From the NCBI GenBank assembly GCA_001939145.1, contig LSRX01000010.1, forward strand, positions 85,082-149,081: a stretch of DNA of 64,000 nt, given 5' to 3'. This document shows positions 54,664 to 63,503 of the stretch, one piece after another. This DNA comes from Symbiodinium microadriaticum. Its lineage: Eukaryota > Sar > Dinophyceae > Suessiales > Symbiodiniaceae. Numbering within the stretch: position 1 is the first letter of the stretch; the number at the start of each line of letters is the position of its first letter. Under the pieces are notes generated by a model. It saw nothing but the letters and a program-made list of their open reading frames with translations. It was not told the DNA's origin and made no database searches. Made by a program: the position numbers and the translations under genes.

Positions 54664-55013
54664 CCGTGAGTGGTTCGAGCCCCCAGCCCGTGCATTGAGA
54701 GCTAAGCTAGAGTCTGTCTTCGGGGGAGCAACCCGGACCGTGCTCGAGAGAGAGAGCCGAGCGATACGAACTCGGGGTGATCCTCGTTCAAACTTTGCGT
54801 CTTCTCCGTGAGGGTTCGGAAGCGCGACCTGTGCAAGTTCGCAGCTGCAGGGCAAGTGTGTGCTGACCCAGGGGGAAGCCGTCAACCCTCGGCGTCTTCA
54901 GCATCGGCGAGCCTACAGGCCTTCACCGTGCATTGGGGGATCCTGCACTTCCCGACCGGGTCGTAAAGAACCTCATCGTTGTGCAACGTGCTCCTATAAC
55001 GAGTCCATCAACA

Positions 55014-56027
55014 ATGCAATCCTCGAACAACATGGATGGGGGGAAAGGACGCAGTGAGCTTGGCGGGGGAAACTCCTCCACAGGAGGACGCAAGCGACCC
55101 GCCCAAGGCGGAGAAGAGGAGTGCGAAGAAGGTGAGAGGCCACTCACCCTGTCCACATTGTTGGCTGCTCTGAAAGAAAACCGTGAGGAGATTGTGGCCC
55201 AGGTGCGTGAAGATGTGGACGGACTGTCCTGCCGAGTCGTAGCAGCCGAGCAGACCGTAGCCCAACATGTAACCCAGACCATGTCGCTCCTGGAGGCCAT
55301 GACAGAGAGACACTGCGTGATGGAACAGAATGTCAAACAGGTGGGGGAAAAACAGGAATCCCTCTTGCAGCGCCTGGAACTCCTCGAGGGCAAGTTCGCT
55401 AAAGTCGATTTCCAGGTTTCTAGCACTAGGACTTCGGATAGCGAAGGGGGAAATCACCGCCCTGCACTTATCGTAGGGGGATATGATGCCGATCAACATC
55501 ATGAGGAGACCCTACGCCTCGTGAAGCAGCACCTCTGCGCGCTCAACGTGGACCTCGATCTCTCCCAGGCCTTTGTACCTGGACTGCGAAGGGGATTCGC
55601 AATAGTCCCCCTTCAGAAAAACGCGGGGGAGTCCGAGACCGACATGCGCACACGGGTGCAGTCTATCTTAAGGACCGTTCGAGAAGCAAAAATCGTCACA
55701 GGACAAAGACGTGAAGGTGGGCAGCGCTTTCTCTTCGCTGCCATGAGCCAGAGCCCAGAGAGACGAAAGCGAGCTGCACTAGCGGGGAAAGTGAAGCGAC
55801 TGATCATCGAGGAGGGGGGGGACCCCCGCAACATCGAGGTGGAGTACGGGACGGCAAACCTCTGGTATAACTCCGTGAAGATCGCATCCGGGGTGACATC
55901 AGCTCCAGATGGTGCCCAAACTGAAAAAGCCGGATGGCTCCACCTCGGGAACATTGCCCGACAAATTGGCGGAGCGGAAGAAGCAGTCTGCTCACGATGG
56001 GAACAGCTGCGTAAAGCCCTCCAGTGA
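55014..56027 (+). CDS. LINE ORF1: coiled-coil + RRM-like nucleic-acid-binding protein
   Basis: 337 residues from the first in-frame ATG (55014, A at -3); a second ATG at 55032 has a better context. The N-terminus is basic and Gly-rich (GGRKRPAQGGEE). Residues about 45-130 are a coiled coil (LLAALKENREEIVAQVREDV to LLQRLELLEGKFAKV), as in L1-type ORF1 trimers. About 150-260 is an RRM-like fold (PALIVGGYDADQHHEETL ... RRGFAIVPLQ) followed by a basic C-terminal domain. In L1 this protein coats element RNA and acts as a nucleic-acid chaperone. It ends with TGA at 56025-56027, and the frame then continues open into ORF2. Confidence 0.8.
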   Translation: MQSSNNMDGGKGRSELGGGNSSTGGRKRPAQGGEEECEEGERPLTLSTLLAALKENREEIVAQVREDVDGLSCRVVAAEQTVAQHVTQTMSLLEAMTERHCVMEQNVKQVGEKQESLLQRLELLEGKFAKVDFQVSSTRTSDSEGGNHRPALIVGGYDADQHHEETLRLVKQHLCALNVDLDLSQAFVPGLRRGFAIVPLQKNAGESETDMRTRVQSILRTVREAKIVTGQRREGGQRFLFAAMSQSPERRKRAALAGKVKRLIIEEGGDPRNIEVEYGTANLWYNSVKIASGVTSAPDGAQTEKAGWLHLGNIARQIGGAEEAVCSRWEQLRKALQ

Positions 56028-59000
56028 GGACAGCGGAAAACACCCAAACCACTCGTGGAAGGGGGGACAGCCGACCCCCCAGTGCACGTTCTGAGCTGGA
56101 ATGTCGGGGGACTGACCTCTGCAAAAGCACTGGAAGTTATCCTGGCACTTCGTCGAGGACGAATTCATCCCTTTGCGAATACCCTAGTCGTCTTGTTACA
56201 GGAAGTCATGTGCGACCCGGGGAAGTTTCACTTGGAACTGGGCGAGCTCCAAATGCTCTTCGGCAAAGGCACCGAAGACTGGCGAGGCAATGCCGTAGTG
56301 CATACTGCCAACCTGCGACACTCGCGGGGAAAGGTCTTGCCCTCAGCTGTCACCTGTGTTTTGACTTCGGAGGAACTTAGGTTCAGTGCTGCATCACTCC
56401 ACATCCCACACCATGCGACCTTGTCACAAACAGAGCAAATCCTACAGCAGCTGGAGCCACACTCCAACACCACACATAAAGCAGTTTTAGGCGTCGACGC
56501 CAACGAAACCTTCAGCGAAGCCCACTCGAGCAAGCAGATCAGTGCACACACAGCAAGGGGGGAACTCCTCCTACATTGGTTCGAGGCACAAGAGCTCCAC
56601 TTCCCACAGCAAGCTCTCCACCTTCCTAGCCACTTCCCCTACAACAACAGACTCGAGGCCCGAAGGCTGGACCATGTCCTGTCTAGGCACTTACTATGCG
56701 ACCAGGGGGAAGTTCTCCAACAACGAGACATCGCCACCTCAGATCATGAGCCCATCGCCGTCCCCCTCACAGTCCTCACCAGAGCTGCACATCGTGGACA
56801 CCCCCCATCGTGGACAAGTCGTAGCCTCAGACCCGGGGGGAAAGTCAAGCTCCTCTTGGAAGAAGCCTTGCATGCTCATGGGGACCCGCTCCAGCAGATC
56901 CAAAAGCTCGCCGTCAACCTCACAGAGACTCGACGACGAGGACAAGGGTTCAAGGAGAGCAACCAGTTGAAGCAACTTCGTCGAGATGCCCTCCAAGAGC
57001 AACCCGGGGGAGAGCGTCGGAACCTCTGGAAATCTGTTCGCAAGCTCCAGCTCCAGGAACAGCGAGCTTGGAAAAAACTGGCGATGCGCAAAATCGCCGA
57101 ACAAGACTGGAACGTGAAGAAAGTGCTCGTGGAAACCTCTCGAGATCATTCGTGGGAGATGGCCTTGACCGAAAAAGACGACTGGAAAACCACCCTTCGC
57201 CTACACTTCGAGGGGATCTTCCACAAGCAGAAGCCGGGGGAAGTGGCGACGCGGATCAAAATCATCATGCACCGCCTCTCCTACTTGTGCAAAAACACAC
57301 CCTGGAAGCCCTTCACGATGGAGGACTTGTACGCCATCCGCCTCAAATGGAAGAACGGCAAATCATGTGGGCCGGACATGGTGTCGCATGAAGCGCTCAA
57401 AGCCATGTTGCCCCACCCGGTCTGGGGGGAGCGCCTCCGCGAGCTGTTCAACGACATGTTGTACACCGCTCGCATTACGGAGAACATGGAAGCCAGCGTG
57501 ACGGTCCTGCTTGCCAAGGTGACACAGCCCACCGAATGGGGGGACACTAGGCCGATCACCCTCAGCAGCGTGCTGCTTAAAAGCTTCGGCCAGCTGCTCC
57601 TTCGGCGATCGGGGGACGTCATCCAGACCCCCGCACGCCTCCAGTGGTGCCGACGAGGACGACAAGGCATCGAGCTCATCATGATTTTGAGGCGCATAGC
57701 TCGAATGGCCCACGACTGGGGGCTTGAGTTCTACATCGCCAAACTAGACATCCGCAAGGCCTTCGACTCCGTGTTCCAGGAAAGCTTGGCACAACACGTC
57801 TCCGAGACCGTCGGGGAACGAGGGGGACACCCCTGGGAGGCCAGAGCATGGGTCTCTCTTCTCCACGCAGAGAAGATCGCCGTTCAGGTGGCTGGGGAAG
57901 ACATCCCCATACGACAAAGCAATGGAGTTCGTCAAGGAGCACCTGAAAGCCCCGTCGCCTTCGGCGCCCTCGTGGCCAAAGACCCCGACACCAGCATCAC
58001 TGCAGCCAAGCGCAGCAAGCCCTGCGCGGACAACCCCCCCCCAGAGGACGGGGGAAGCTACATGGACGATAACTACATCTGGTCCACCAGCAAGCACCAC
58101 CTACAGCAGCTCCTCCGAGAACTTTCAGGGCGACTTCCCCGACGTGGACTACACTTACACCCCGTCAAGACCGACATCATCCACAACAGCGAGGAGAAAG
58201 TGACCTTCGACGTGGCCGGCCAAACAGTAGCAGCCAAGGGGCCCAACCACGTGATTCAGGTGCTGGGCAGTCCCCTCTCCTTCCATGGGGGGACAGCAAT
58301 GCTGGTTGCCGAAATGCAGGCAAGGGCTCGCAAAGCCTTCTGGGCCCACCGTGAAGCCTTCACATCGGGGGCTTCCCTCAGAGACAAGCTCAAGCTGCAC
58401 GTCATTTTAGTTCGGCAGAGTGCCCTCTGGGCCTGCCAAACTTGGCCATGCCACACCAGTTTGCTGAAAGCAGTCAACACTGTCCAGCTGGCACAGATCA
58501 GGACCATGTTGGGGCTCAAGAGACAGCCTACTGAAGAGTGGGCGACCTGGAACAAGCGCAGCCTTCGACGGTGCAGACTTGCACTCTTCCACAGCGGGGG
58601 AATTCGGTGGTCCTCCTTTGTGCTGTCCCAAATCTGGACAGCAATTGGACACATTTGCCGGGGGGACCCAGTGGGGAGACAAATCTTCTGCTGGAGAAGT
58701 CTGGCCTGGTGTGACCAACGAGCAGCCGGCATCCCCATCAAGCACGCAGCCCGGTTCAACGCATTTATGGACATCGATGGCCAGCTCAGCAATACAGCGG
58801 GGAAAGCCTGGGCCGACCTGGCGCAAGACCGCAGCGCCTGGGCTAGACTCGAGGAGGTGTTCGTCTCAAAGTACGACGTCCTTTGGAGCAGCGGCAAGCA
58901 AAGCAGCCTCTCCAACTTAGCTCCCAACAGTTCCCAGAATAGCGACGAGCAGTTCCTCCGAGCAGTCCTCGACGAACCAAGACCAAAACACAAGCCCAAG

Positions 59001-59165
59001 AGAGCCCACAGCAGCAGCAGCAAGCAACACAAGAGCAGAAGACAAAAACACAGTCCACACCCAAACAACACCAGTGGACACATGCCAGGGTTCACCCTGG
59101 CACAAGCATACAGACATGCAGCCCAAACGACCCGTCCAGCTGACACTACCGCAGGCCTGTCGTGA
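56028..59165 (+). CDS. LINE ORF2: APE-type endonuclease + reverse transcriptase
   Basis: An open frame of 1045 codons starts directly after the ORF1 TGA. The endonuclease shows SWNVGG (N at 56100), the catalytic Glu in LLQEV, GVDANE, and the terminal SDHEP. The RT shows LDIRKAFDS (catalytic Asp), GVRQGAPESP and YMDD (58060-58071). The C-terminus is a basic Ser/His/Lys/Arg tail with no RNase H. The reaction is nicking of target DNA and target-primed reverse transcription. The first in-frame ATG lies after SWNVGG and the QE motif, so initiation there would lose part of the nuclease. A GTG at 56055 is the only nearby start-like codon, hence readthrough of the TGA or reinitiation is suspected. 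Confidence 0.88.
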   Translation, partial: GQRKTPKPLVEGGTADPPVHVLSWNVGGLTSAKALEVILALRRGRIHPFANTLVVLLQEVMCDPGKFHLELGELQMLFGKGTEDWRGNAVVHTANLRHSRGKVLPSAVTCVLTSEELRFSAASLHIPHHATLSQTEQILQQLEPHSNTTHKAVLGVDANETFSEAHSSKQISAHTARGELLLHWFEAQELHFPQQALHLPSHFPYNNRLEARRLDHVLSRHLLCDQGEVLQQRDIATSDHEPIAVPLTVLTRAAHRGHPPSWTSRSLRPGGKVKLLLEEALHAHGDPLQQIQKLAVNLTETRRRGQGFKESNQLKQLRRDALQEQPGGERRNLWKSVRKLQLQEQRAWKKLAMRKIAEQDWNVKKVLVETSRDHSWEMALTEKDDWKTTLRLHFEGIFHKQKPGEVATRIKIIMHRLSYLCKNTPWKPFTMEDLYAIRLKWKNGKSCGPDMVSHEALKAMLPHPVWGERLRELFNDMLYTARITENMEASVTVLLAKVTQPTEWGDTRPITLSSVLLKSFGQLLLRRSGDVIQTPARLQWCRRGRQGIELIMILRRIARMAHDWGLEFYIAKLDIRKAFDSVFQESLAQHVSETVGERGGHPWEARAWVSLLHAEKIAVQVAGEDIPIRQSNGVRQGAPESPVAFGALVAKDPDTSITAAKRSKPCADNPPPEDGGSYMDDNYIWSTSKHHLQQLLRELSGRLPRRGLHLHPVKTDIIHNSEEKVTFDVAGQTVAAKGPNHVIQVLGSPLSFHGGTAMLVAEMQARARKAFWAHREAFTSGASLRDKLKLHVILVRQSALWACQTWPCHTSLLKAVNTVQLAQIRTMLGLKRQPTEEWATWNKRSLRRCRLALFHSGGIRWSSFVLSQIWTAIGHICRGDPVGRQIFCWRSLAWCDQRAAGIPIKHAARFNAFMDIDGQLSNTAGKAWADLAQDRSAWARLEEVFVSKYDVLWSSGKQSSLSNLAPNSSQNSDEQFLRAVLDEPRPKHKPKRAHSSSSKQHKSRRQKHSPHPNNTSGHMPGFTLAQAYRHAAQTTRPADTTAGLS

Positions 59166-59692
59166 ACCGGCGGCTCCACACTCTTGCAGGGAGTCTTGAA
59201 GCTGCTGGTGATGTGGGGCCAGGCAGAGAACAGTTGGTTCGAAAAGCCACAGCAGCACACAGGGGTTTTTTCCCCTGAAGCTTGCCATGTATGTTCGCCC
59301 GCACTGCTGCAAGAAATGCATAGACAATTTTAGCCAACAGGCGACTAACAGCTAAACCTATCGCGACAACCCAGCCCGTACAGCCTTGGGGGACAGTGTG
59401 TGCATGGCCGTTTACCTGCACAATACCAGCTCCGCAGGTTGTGTTTCAGAAGTTGCAAGACCATTGCAGAGTGTGTGCTTTCGCTCCTTTCTGCTCACTG
59501 CATCATGTACCATGCGACATGTCGACTGCAACACACAACTAACACACATATATATTCTTCGTCCCCTGGCCGAAGCCCTCCGACAAACAGCTTCAGCAAA
59601 GACGCAGGCAAACCAAGCCCCAGCAGCATGCAGAACTTCCAGCTGACAACAATCATCCTGTGGGGAGCACTCCACAGTGAATAAGGGGGACC
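59166..59692 (+). other. spacer between ORF2 and the third ORF, with a small hairpin
   Basis: No convincing frame. A 6-bp perfect hairpin, CAGGGG-TTTTTT-CCCCTG, lies at 59260-59277. GGGGGA runs occur at about 59388 and 59685, the second directly before the ATG at 59693. Confidence 0.45.
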
Positions 59693-61484
59693 ATGGCCTC
59701 CCAATCCGAACCCCGCTGGCACCCCCGGCCCCCGGCCTCCGAACCGGCCCCCTCCCCAACCCCAAACGTTGGCACCCCAGCAGCAGGCCAACCCCACACT
59801 CCCACCACCCTGGCAGATGCAACCCTGGGCACAGAACCAGGAGCCCATCCAACTTACCTGGACGGCCCAACACAACACACCACAAGGGCTGGTGACCTCA
59901 TGGGGAGGCTATACCACTCATGCCATTGCCAACCCTCCACCCTTCCAGCCACCACCGTCCACTCAGCAGCCGCCAGGACACCCCTTCACCACTTATACTC
60001 AGATCCCACCGCAAGCCTCGCTGCCGGCCCAACCCGCATATACAGCACAGCAAGCCACCCTCTTTGCACCCCAACAGCCCAACACGGCCCCAGTACAGGC
60101 TCACCAACCCTTCAGAGGCACTGGGGGACTCGCAGCTCCCACCCAAACTCCCCACTGGGCACAGCCACCCGAGGAGCGCGCATACGACTGGGACAGCGAT
60201 CGGTGGAATAACCCCCATGACGACTCCAACTACGCACACCCCATCCCCACCCAAACAGGGCCCAACAACGCAGCGGCCCAAACACCCACCTGGCTTCCCC
60301 CACCTGGACTCAACAGCGCCTGTCCACCACAACCCTTCAACCAGACCCCAACACCACAGACACCCGAAGACACAACACCCGTTGCAGCCCACCACCACCA
60401 CTGCAGCCCATGGAGCCCCAACCATCACAAGAACCCAAACGGCTGGACAACCCCCTGTCACCGGAATTTACCCACCTCCCACCATTCACCGGGCCCTGTG
60501 AGGACCACTACCAAGAACCAGACCAACGCCATGAACCAGCCCCCGCGGACGAAGCAGACCAAGAGCACCCCCCCGATCACACCACTGGAGACACGGCGAC
60601 AGGCGCCCCCTCCCAGCAGCCAGCCAACAAGCTCCACCGCCAATGCCGGGATCCCACCATGGGAACGACCCAGCTGGGGGGGAAAATGGGGGAGTACACC
60701 CTCGTCGTCACGCGGCTATCCCTTCCGCAGCTCCACCCCCCGGACTGCAGGACACGGCAGCCAACGAGTTGGCAACAAGCTCGGAAAGTACAACTTCAAA
60801 CAACGGTCCCGCTCTGGCCACAGACCCCGACGCCCGGGACCACAGCCACAACAGGGACCAGGATGGGGCATCATCGCAGAGCGCGACGCAGCGGGGGACA
60901 CCCCCCCGAATACAGACACCGGGACTGGCTCCAAGCAAGACACAGCAGCCCACACAGAACACCAGCAGCGCAGCCGAGAGTCCCCGTACGAACGATGGCA
61001 GAAAGAACACCAAGAGCGGGCCCAACAACAACACAAGCCACAATCCACAGCCACAACAGACCCCGACACACAGGGGGACACACAGGCAACCCAGCCCTCT
61101 CCTATCGAGGAGACACACTCTAACGACACCTCGCGCGGCCCTCCACACTTCACCGGCACACTCCCTCCAGACATCGACATCCCCACCAACAGCGGCGGCA
61201 CCGACTGGATCCCCCTCCCCAATGGGTGCTGGGAAGTAGTGGTTAAGCCAACTTCCATCCAGGAAGACCCCACCTCGTCCGCTGGGCTACCCCCCCTACG
61301 CACTGTCAACGTGGGACAGTCGGGACCCTCGCTACCGCCCCTGTCTTCAGCCGCGGAACCCGGGGCCGCCAAGCACCCCTCGACACCCCCAACACCTGGC
61401 TCCTTACCATTACACAAGCACCAGCCCTGGACGACCTGGAACCCAATTCCCTCTTCATCGTCGAGGGGGACGCCTTCCGCTTAG
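59685..61484 (+). CDS. third ORF of the element, N-terminal part: Pro/Gln-rich protein of unknown function
   Basis: Frame 0 is open from 59685 to the TAG at 61482. Its first ATG is 59817. A better-placed ATG (59693, context GGACCATGG) opens another frame that would have to shift by one base. The protein is Pro/Gln/Thr/His-rich (PPPWQMQPWAQNQEPIQ), with a conserved-looking acidic patch ERAYDWDSDRWNN and a KQDTAAHTEHQQRSRESP-YERWQ segment (about 60933-61000). From about 61240 to 61552 a different frame carries the better protein (LDDLEPNSLFIVEGDAF, RLELKPQGWRMTVHS). A 7-8 base C run at 61289-61297 is a likely indel site. No known domain is recognised; a gag-like or RNA-binding role is a guess. 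Confidence 0.55.
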   Translation, partial: GGPWPPNPNPAGTPGPRPPNRPPPQPQTLAPQQQANPTLPPPWQMQPWAQNQEPIQLTWTAQHNTPQGLVTSWGGYTTHAIANPPPFQPPPSTQQPPGHPFTTYTQIPPQASLPAQPAYTAQQATLFAPQQPNTAPVQAHQPFRGTGGLAAPTQTPHWAQPPEERAYDWDSDRWNNPHDDSNYAHPIPTQTGPNNAAAQTPTWLPPPGLNSACPPQPFNQTPTPQTPEDTTPVAAHHHHCSPWSPNHHKNPNGWTTPCHRNLPTSHHSPGPVRTTTKNQTNAMNQPPRTKQTKSTPPITPLETRRQAPPPSSQPTSSTANAGIPPWERPSWGGKWGSTPSSSRGYPFRSSTPRTAGHGSQRVGNKLGKYNFKQRSRSGHRPRRPGPQPQQGPGWGIIAERDAAGDTPPNTDTGTGSKQDTAAHTEHQQRSRESPYERWQKEHQERAQQQHKPQSTATTDPDTQGDTQATQPSPIEETHSNDTSRGPPHFTGTLPPDIDIPTNSGGTDWIPLPNGCWEVVVKPTSIQEDPTSSAGLPPLRTVNVGQSGPSLPPLSSAAEPGAAKHPSTPPTPGSLPLHKHQPWTTWNPIPSSSSRGTPSA

Positions 61485-61511
61485 AGCTCAAACCACAGGG
61501 ATGGCGGATGA

Positions 61512-63503
61512 CAGTGCACAGCCCGCACCCTCCGCCAAGCTCAGGAGCATAAGGCCAAACCCAAGGCTCCCCCCACAAAGCCAAAGGCTCCCCCTTCCCA
61601 ACCAACTCCTCCCACCGAGCTGAAACAGCAGCAGACCCAGACACAGCCGGGGGGAAGTGACCCACCTCGACGCCCTCCCAACCCTGGCGGCCTCCCCAAG
61701 CCACCCCCCCAAGTCCGCTTTGCCGAAATAGACACCAATACGGGGGACACCGGGACCAAACAAGACACAGCAGCCCAGACAGCCCACCAACAGCGCAGCC
61801 GAGAGTCCCCATACGAACGATGGCAACGCGAGGCCAAAGAAAAGGAGCAACACAACCCCTCCCATCCCGACCCAACCTACACCAAGCCTGGCGCACAACC
61901 AGAACGACACCCACTGCTCGATGGCCGACCCCTCCGTGGGAACCAACCACGACCACCAAACACAGCAGCATCTGACCCTGCACCCCAACAGCAGCAACAG
62001 TCACCTCCCCCAAAACCAGACCCCTTTGCAGCAGTACGAGACGGCAGGACCATTGGCGGGGGCAAAAGGAAACCTCCCACAACCACCATGACCACTACCA
62101 CCGACAACCCCACCCCCGCCAACCCCATCTTCACAAGCACCAACACCACCAGCACCACCACAATCACACACACAGTGGGGGAACATACCGAGGGAGGTGA
62201 CCACAGCACCTTCATGCAACGCAGCCTCGAAGGCCTCTTCCACCAACAAAACACACGACAGCAACCACCACCACTACCGCAACAACCACCACAACAACTG
62301 CCTCAGCCACCGCCCCCCGCAGCAGTCGTGGAAATACAGCAGCACGTGGTCGCCGTCGCATCAACGCAATCGGACAGCCCCCCAGAGCAAAGCAACCAGG
62401 AGATGACAGCAGCAGCGGGGGGAAGGACAACACCCGACCCCATTGGCAAAATCGAGGCCCAGCTCTCGAAAATTGCCCGCCTCGCACAGCAACTGCCAGG
62501 GGGAGGGCCCATCCAAGCACTGGCCGAAAGTGCACTCACTGACCTGCTCGTCGACAGCCAAACAGAGTCACAACTCCTGCGTGACCTTGAAATAGAGCAA
62601 ACAGCAGCACAAATCGGGGGACACCCCGAGGGGGAGCGAGCAACTACCCAACAAACCCTCGAGCGGCCCACCAAGCAAGCACGCACTACCAGCAGCACAC
62701 CCGCAGCAGCAGCCCTACAGCGCATCATCCGCAAAGCCCAAGCCCGGATGGCCTCGACCAGGGACCACATATATATCAGCTATTATGACATCCAGCATGA
62801 CATCGATATTGTCCTCAAATGGTTGAACGACTATGTGCACAGCCTGGGATCCGGGGGAAGAGCCAGCACAGCGAGCTCCTCCGACGAGGCCCCCCCCGCG
62901 GGGGATGCCACTACAAGGCAAGCCGTGATGGAAGCCATGCCTGCCCTGGCCGGAGCCTTGTATGGCCTACAACATGGAGCGGGGAATGAGCATTGGCAGC
63001 AGCTCTCCGAAATCGCCCTGCTGCTGAGCACTGTGCTTCAAGGGGGAATGATCTCCCACCCGGCGGATGTCATCGCCGAAAATCGCGGCGTCTTGACATC
63101 AAACCTTGCCCGTGCCCGCCGTTCCAATAGAGCTCGGGGGATTCTCCTAGAGCTGCAGGGAATCGGCAACCTCCTAGCAGGCTGGCCTGCATGCGAGATC
63201 AACACGGTGCACGCCGCCCTGCTTGTTGCGCTGGAAGAAGTGGAAGAGGTAATGCAGCCTGGCCTTCCGGGGGACAACCGCCCGCTGCAAACCTCGAATG
63301 CGTCGGGGGAAGTCCTCCCACTGCAAACTTCACATGCGGGGGAAGACCAACCCACGGTTGATTGGTGGCTCCACGATCGTCACCATGGCCTTGGGAACGC
63401 ACCGGGGAGCGACTACAGAAGTCCTACAGAAGCGCTGGACAGCGGAAGCGAGGCCTCACACCGTCGCCGTCGATTACATGCGGCTGGAGATGCGGGGGAC
63501 TGA
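61512..63503 (+). CDS. third ORF of the element, C-terminal part: Pro/Gln-rich then helical protein of unknown function
   Basis: Same frame as the preceding ORF and open from just after a TGA at 61509; the first ATG is 62088. It begins KAKPKAPPTKPKAPPSQ, repeats the KQDTAAQTAHQQRSRESP-YERWQ segment (about 61757-61830), and passes through Thr/Gln/Pro-rich sequence. From about residue 220 after the ATG it turns helical and globular-looking: HIYISYYDIQHDIDIVLKWL, EAMPALAGALYGLQHGAG, LLVALEEVEEVMQPGLPGD. Near the end LQTS-x2-xGE occurs twice. Only two stops (61482 and 61509) separate it from the upstream ORF, so an undamaged copy may encode one protein of about 1240-1270 residues. No family is recognised. 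Confidence 0.55.
   Translation, partial: QCTARTLRQAQEHKAKPKAPPTKPKAPPSQPTPPTELKQQQTQTQPGGSDPPRRPPNPGGLPKPPPQVRFAEIDTNTGDTGTKQDTAAQTAHQQRSRESPYERWQREAKEKEQHNPSHPDPTYTKPGAQPERHPLLDGRPLRGNQPRPPNTAASDPAPQQQQQSPPPKPDPFAAVRDGRTIGGGKRKPPTTTMTTTTDNPTPANPIFTSTNTTSTTTITHTVGEHTEGGDHSTFMQRSLEGLFHQQNTRQQPPPLPQQPPQQLPQPPPPAAVVEIQQHVVAVASTQSDSPPEQSNQEMTAAAGGRTTPDPIGKIEAQLSKIARLAQQLPGGGPIQALAESALTDLLVDSQTESQLLRDLEIEQTAAQIGGHPEGERATTQQTLERPTKQARTTSSTPAAAALQRIIRKAQARMASTRDHIYISYYDIQHDIDIVLKWLNDYVHSLGSGGRASTASSSDEAPPAGDATTRQAVMEAMPALAGALYGLQHGAGNEHWQQLSEIALLLSTVLQGGMISHPADVIAENRGVLTSNLARARRSNRARGILLELQGIGNLLAGWPACEINTVHAALLVALEEVEEVMQPGLPGDNRPLQTSNASGEVLPLQTSHAGEDQPTVDWWLHDRHHGLGNAPGSDYRSPTEALDSGSEASHRRRRLHAAGDAGD

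Noticed and set aside
54651..54690. B-box-like GGTTCGAGCCC with an A-box-like TGGCTCAAG just upstream, suggesting a tRNA or tRNA-derived element
   Set aside because: The two boxes are only about 17 nt apart, no cloverleaf can be folded, and the A-box part is the end of the spliced-leader relict.
52843..54885. Long - strand open frames rich in Phe/Ile/His/Ser (SFIHSFIHS)
   Set aside because: They are translations of the GAAT/GGAT satellite; their length follows from the absence of stops in the repeat unit.
61306..62082. Long - strand frames (up to 258 codons, Val/Gly/Cys-rich) opposite the third ORF
   Set aside because: They mirror Pro/Gln codons of the + strand; composition and lack of domains mark them as shadows.
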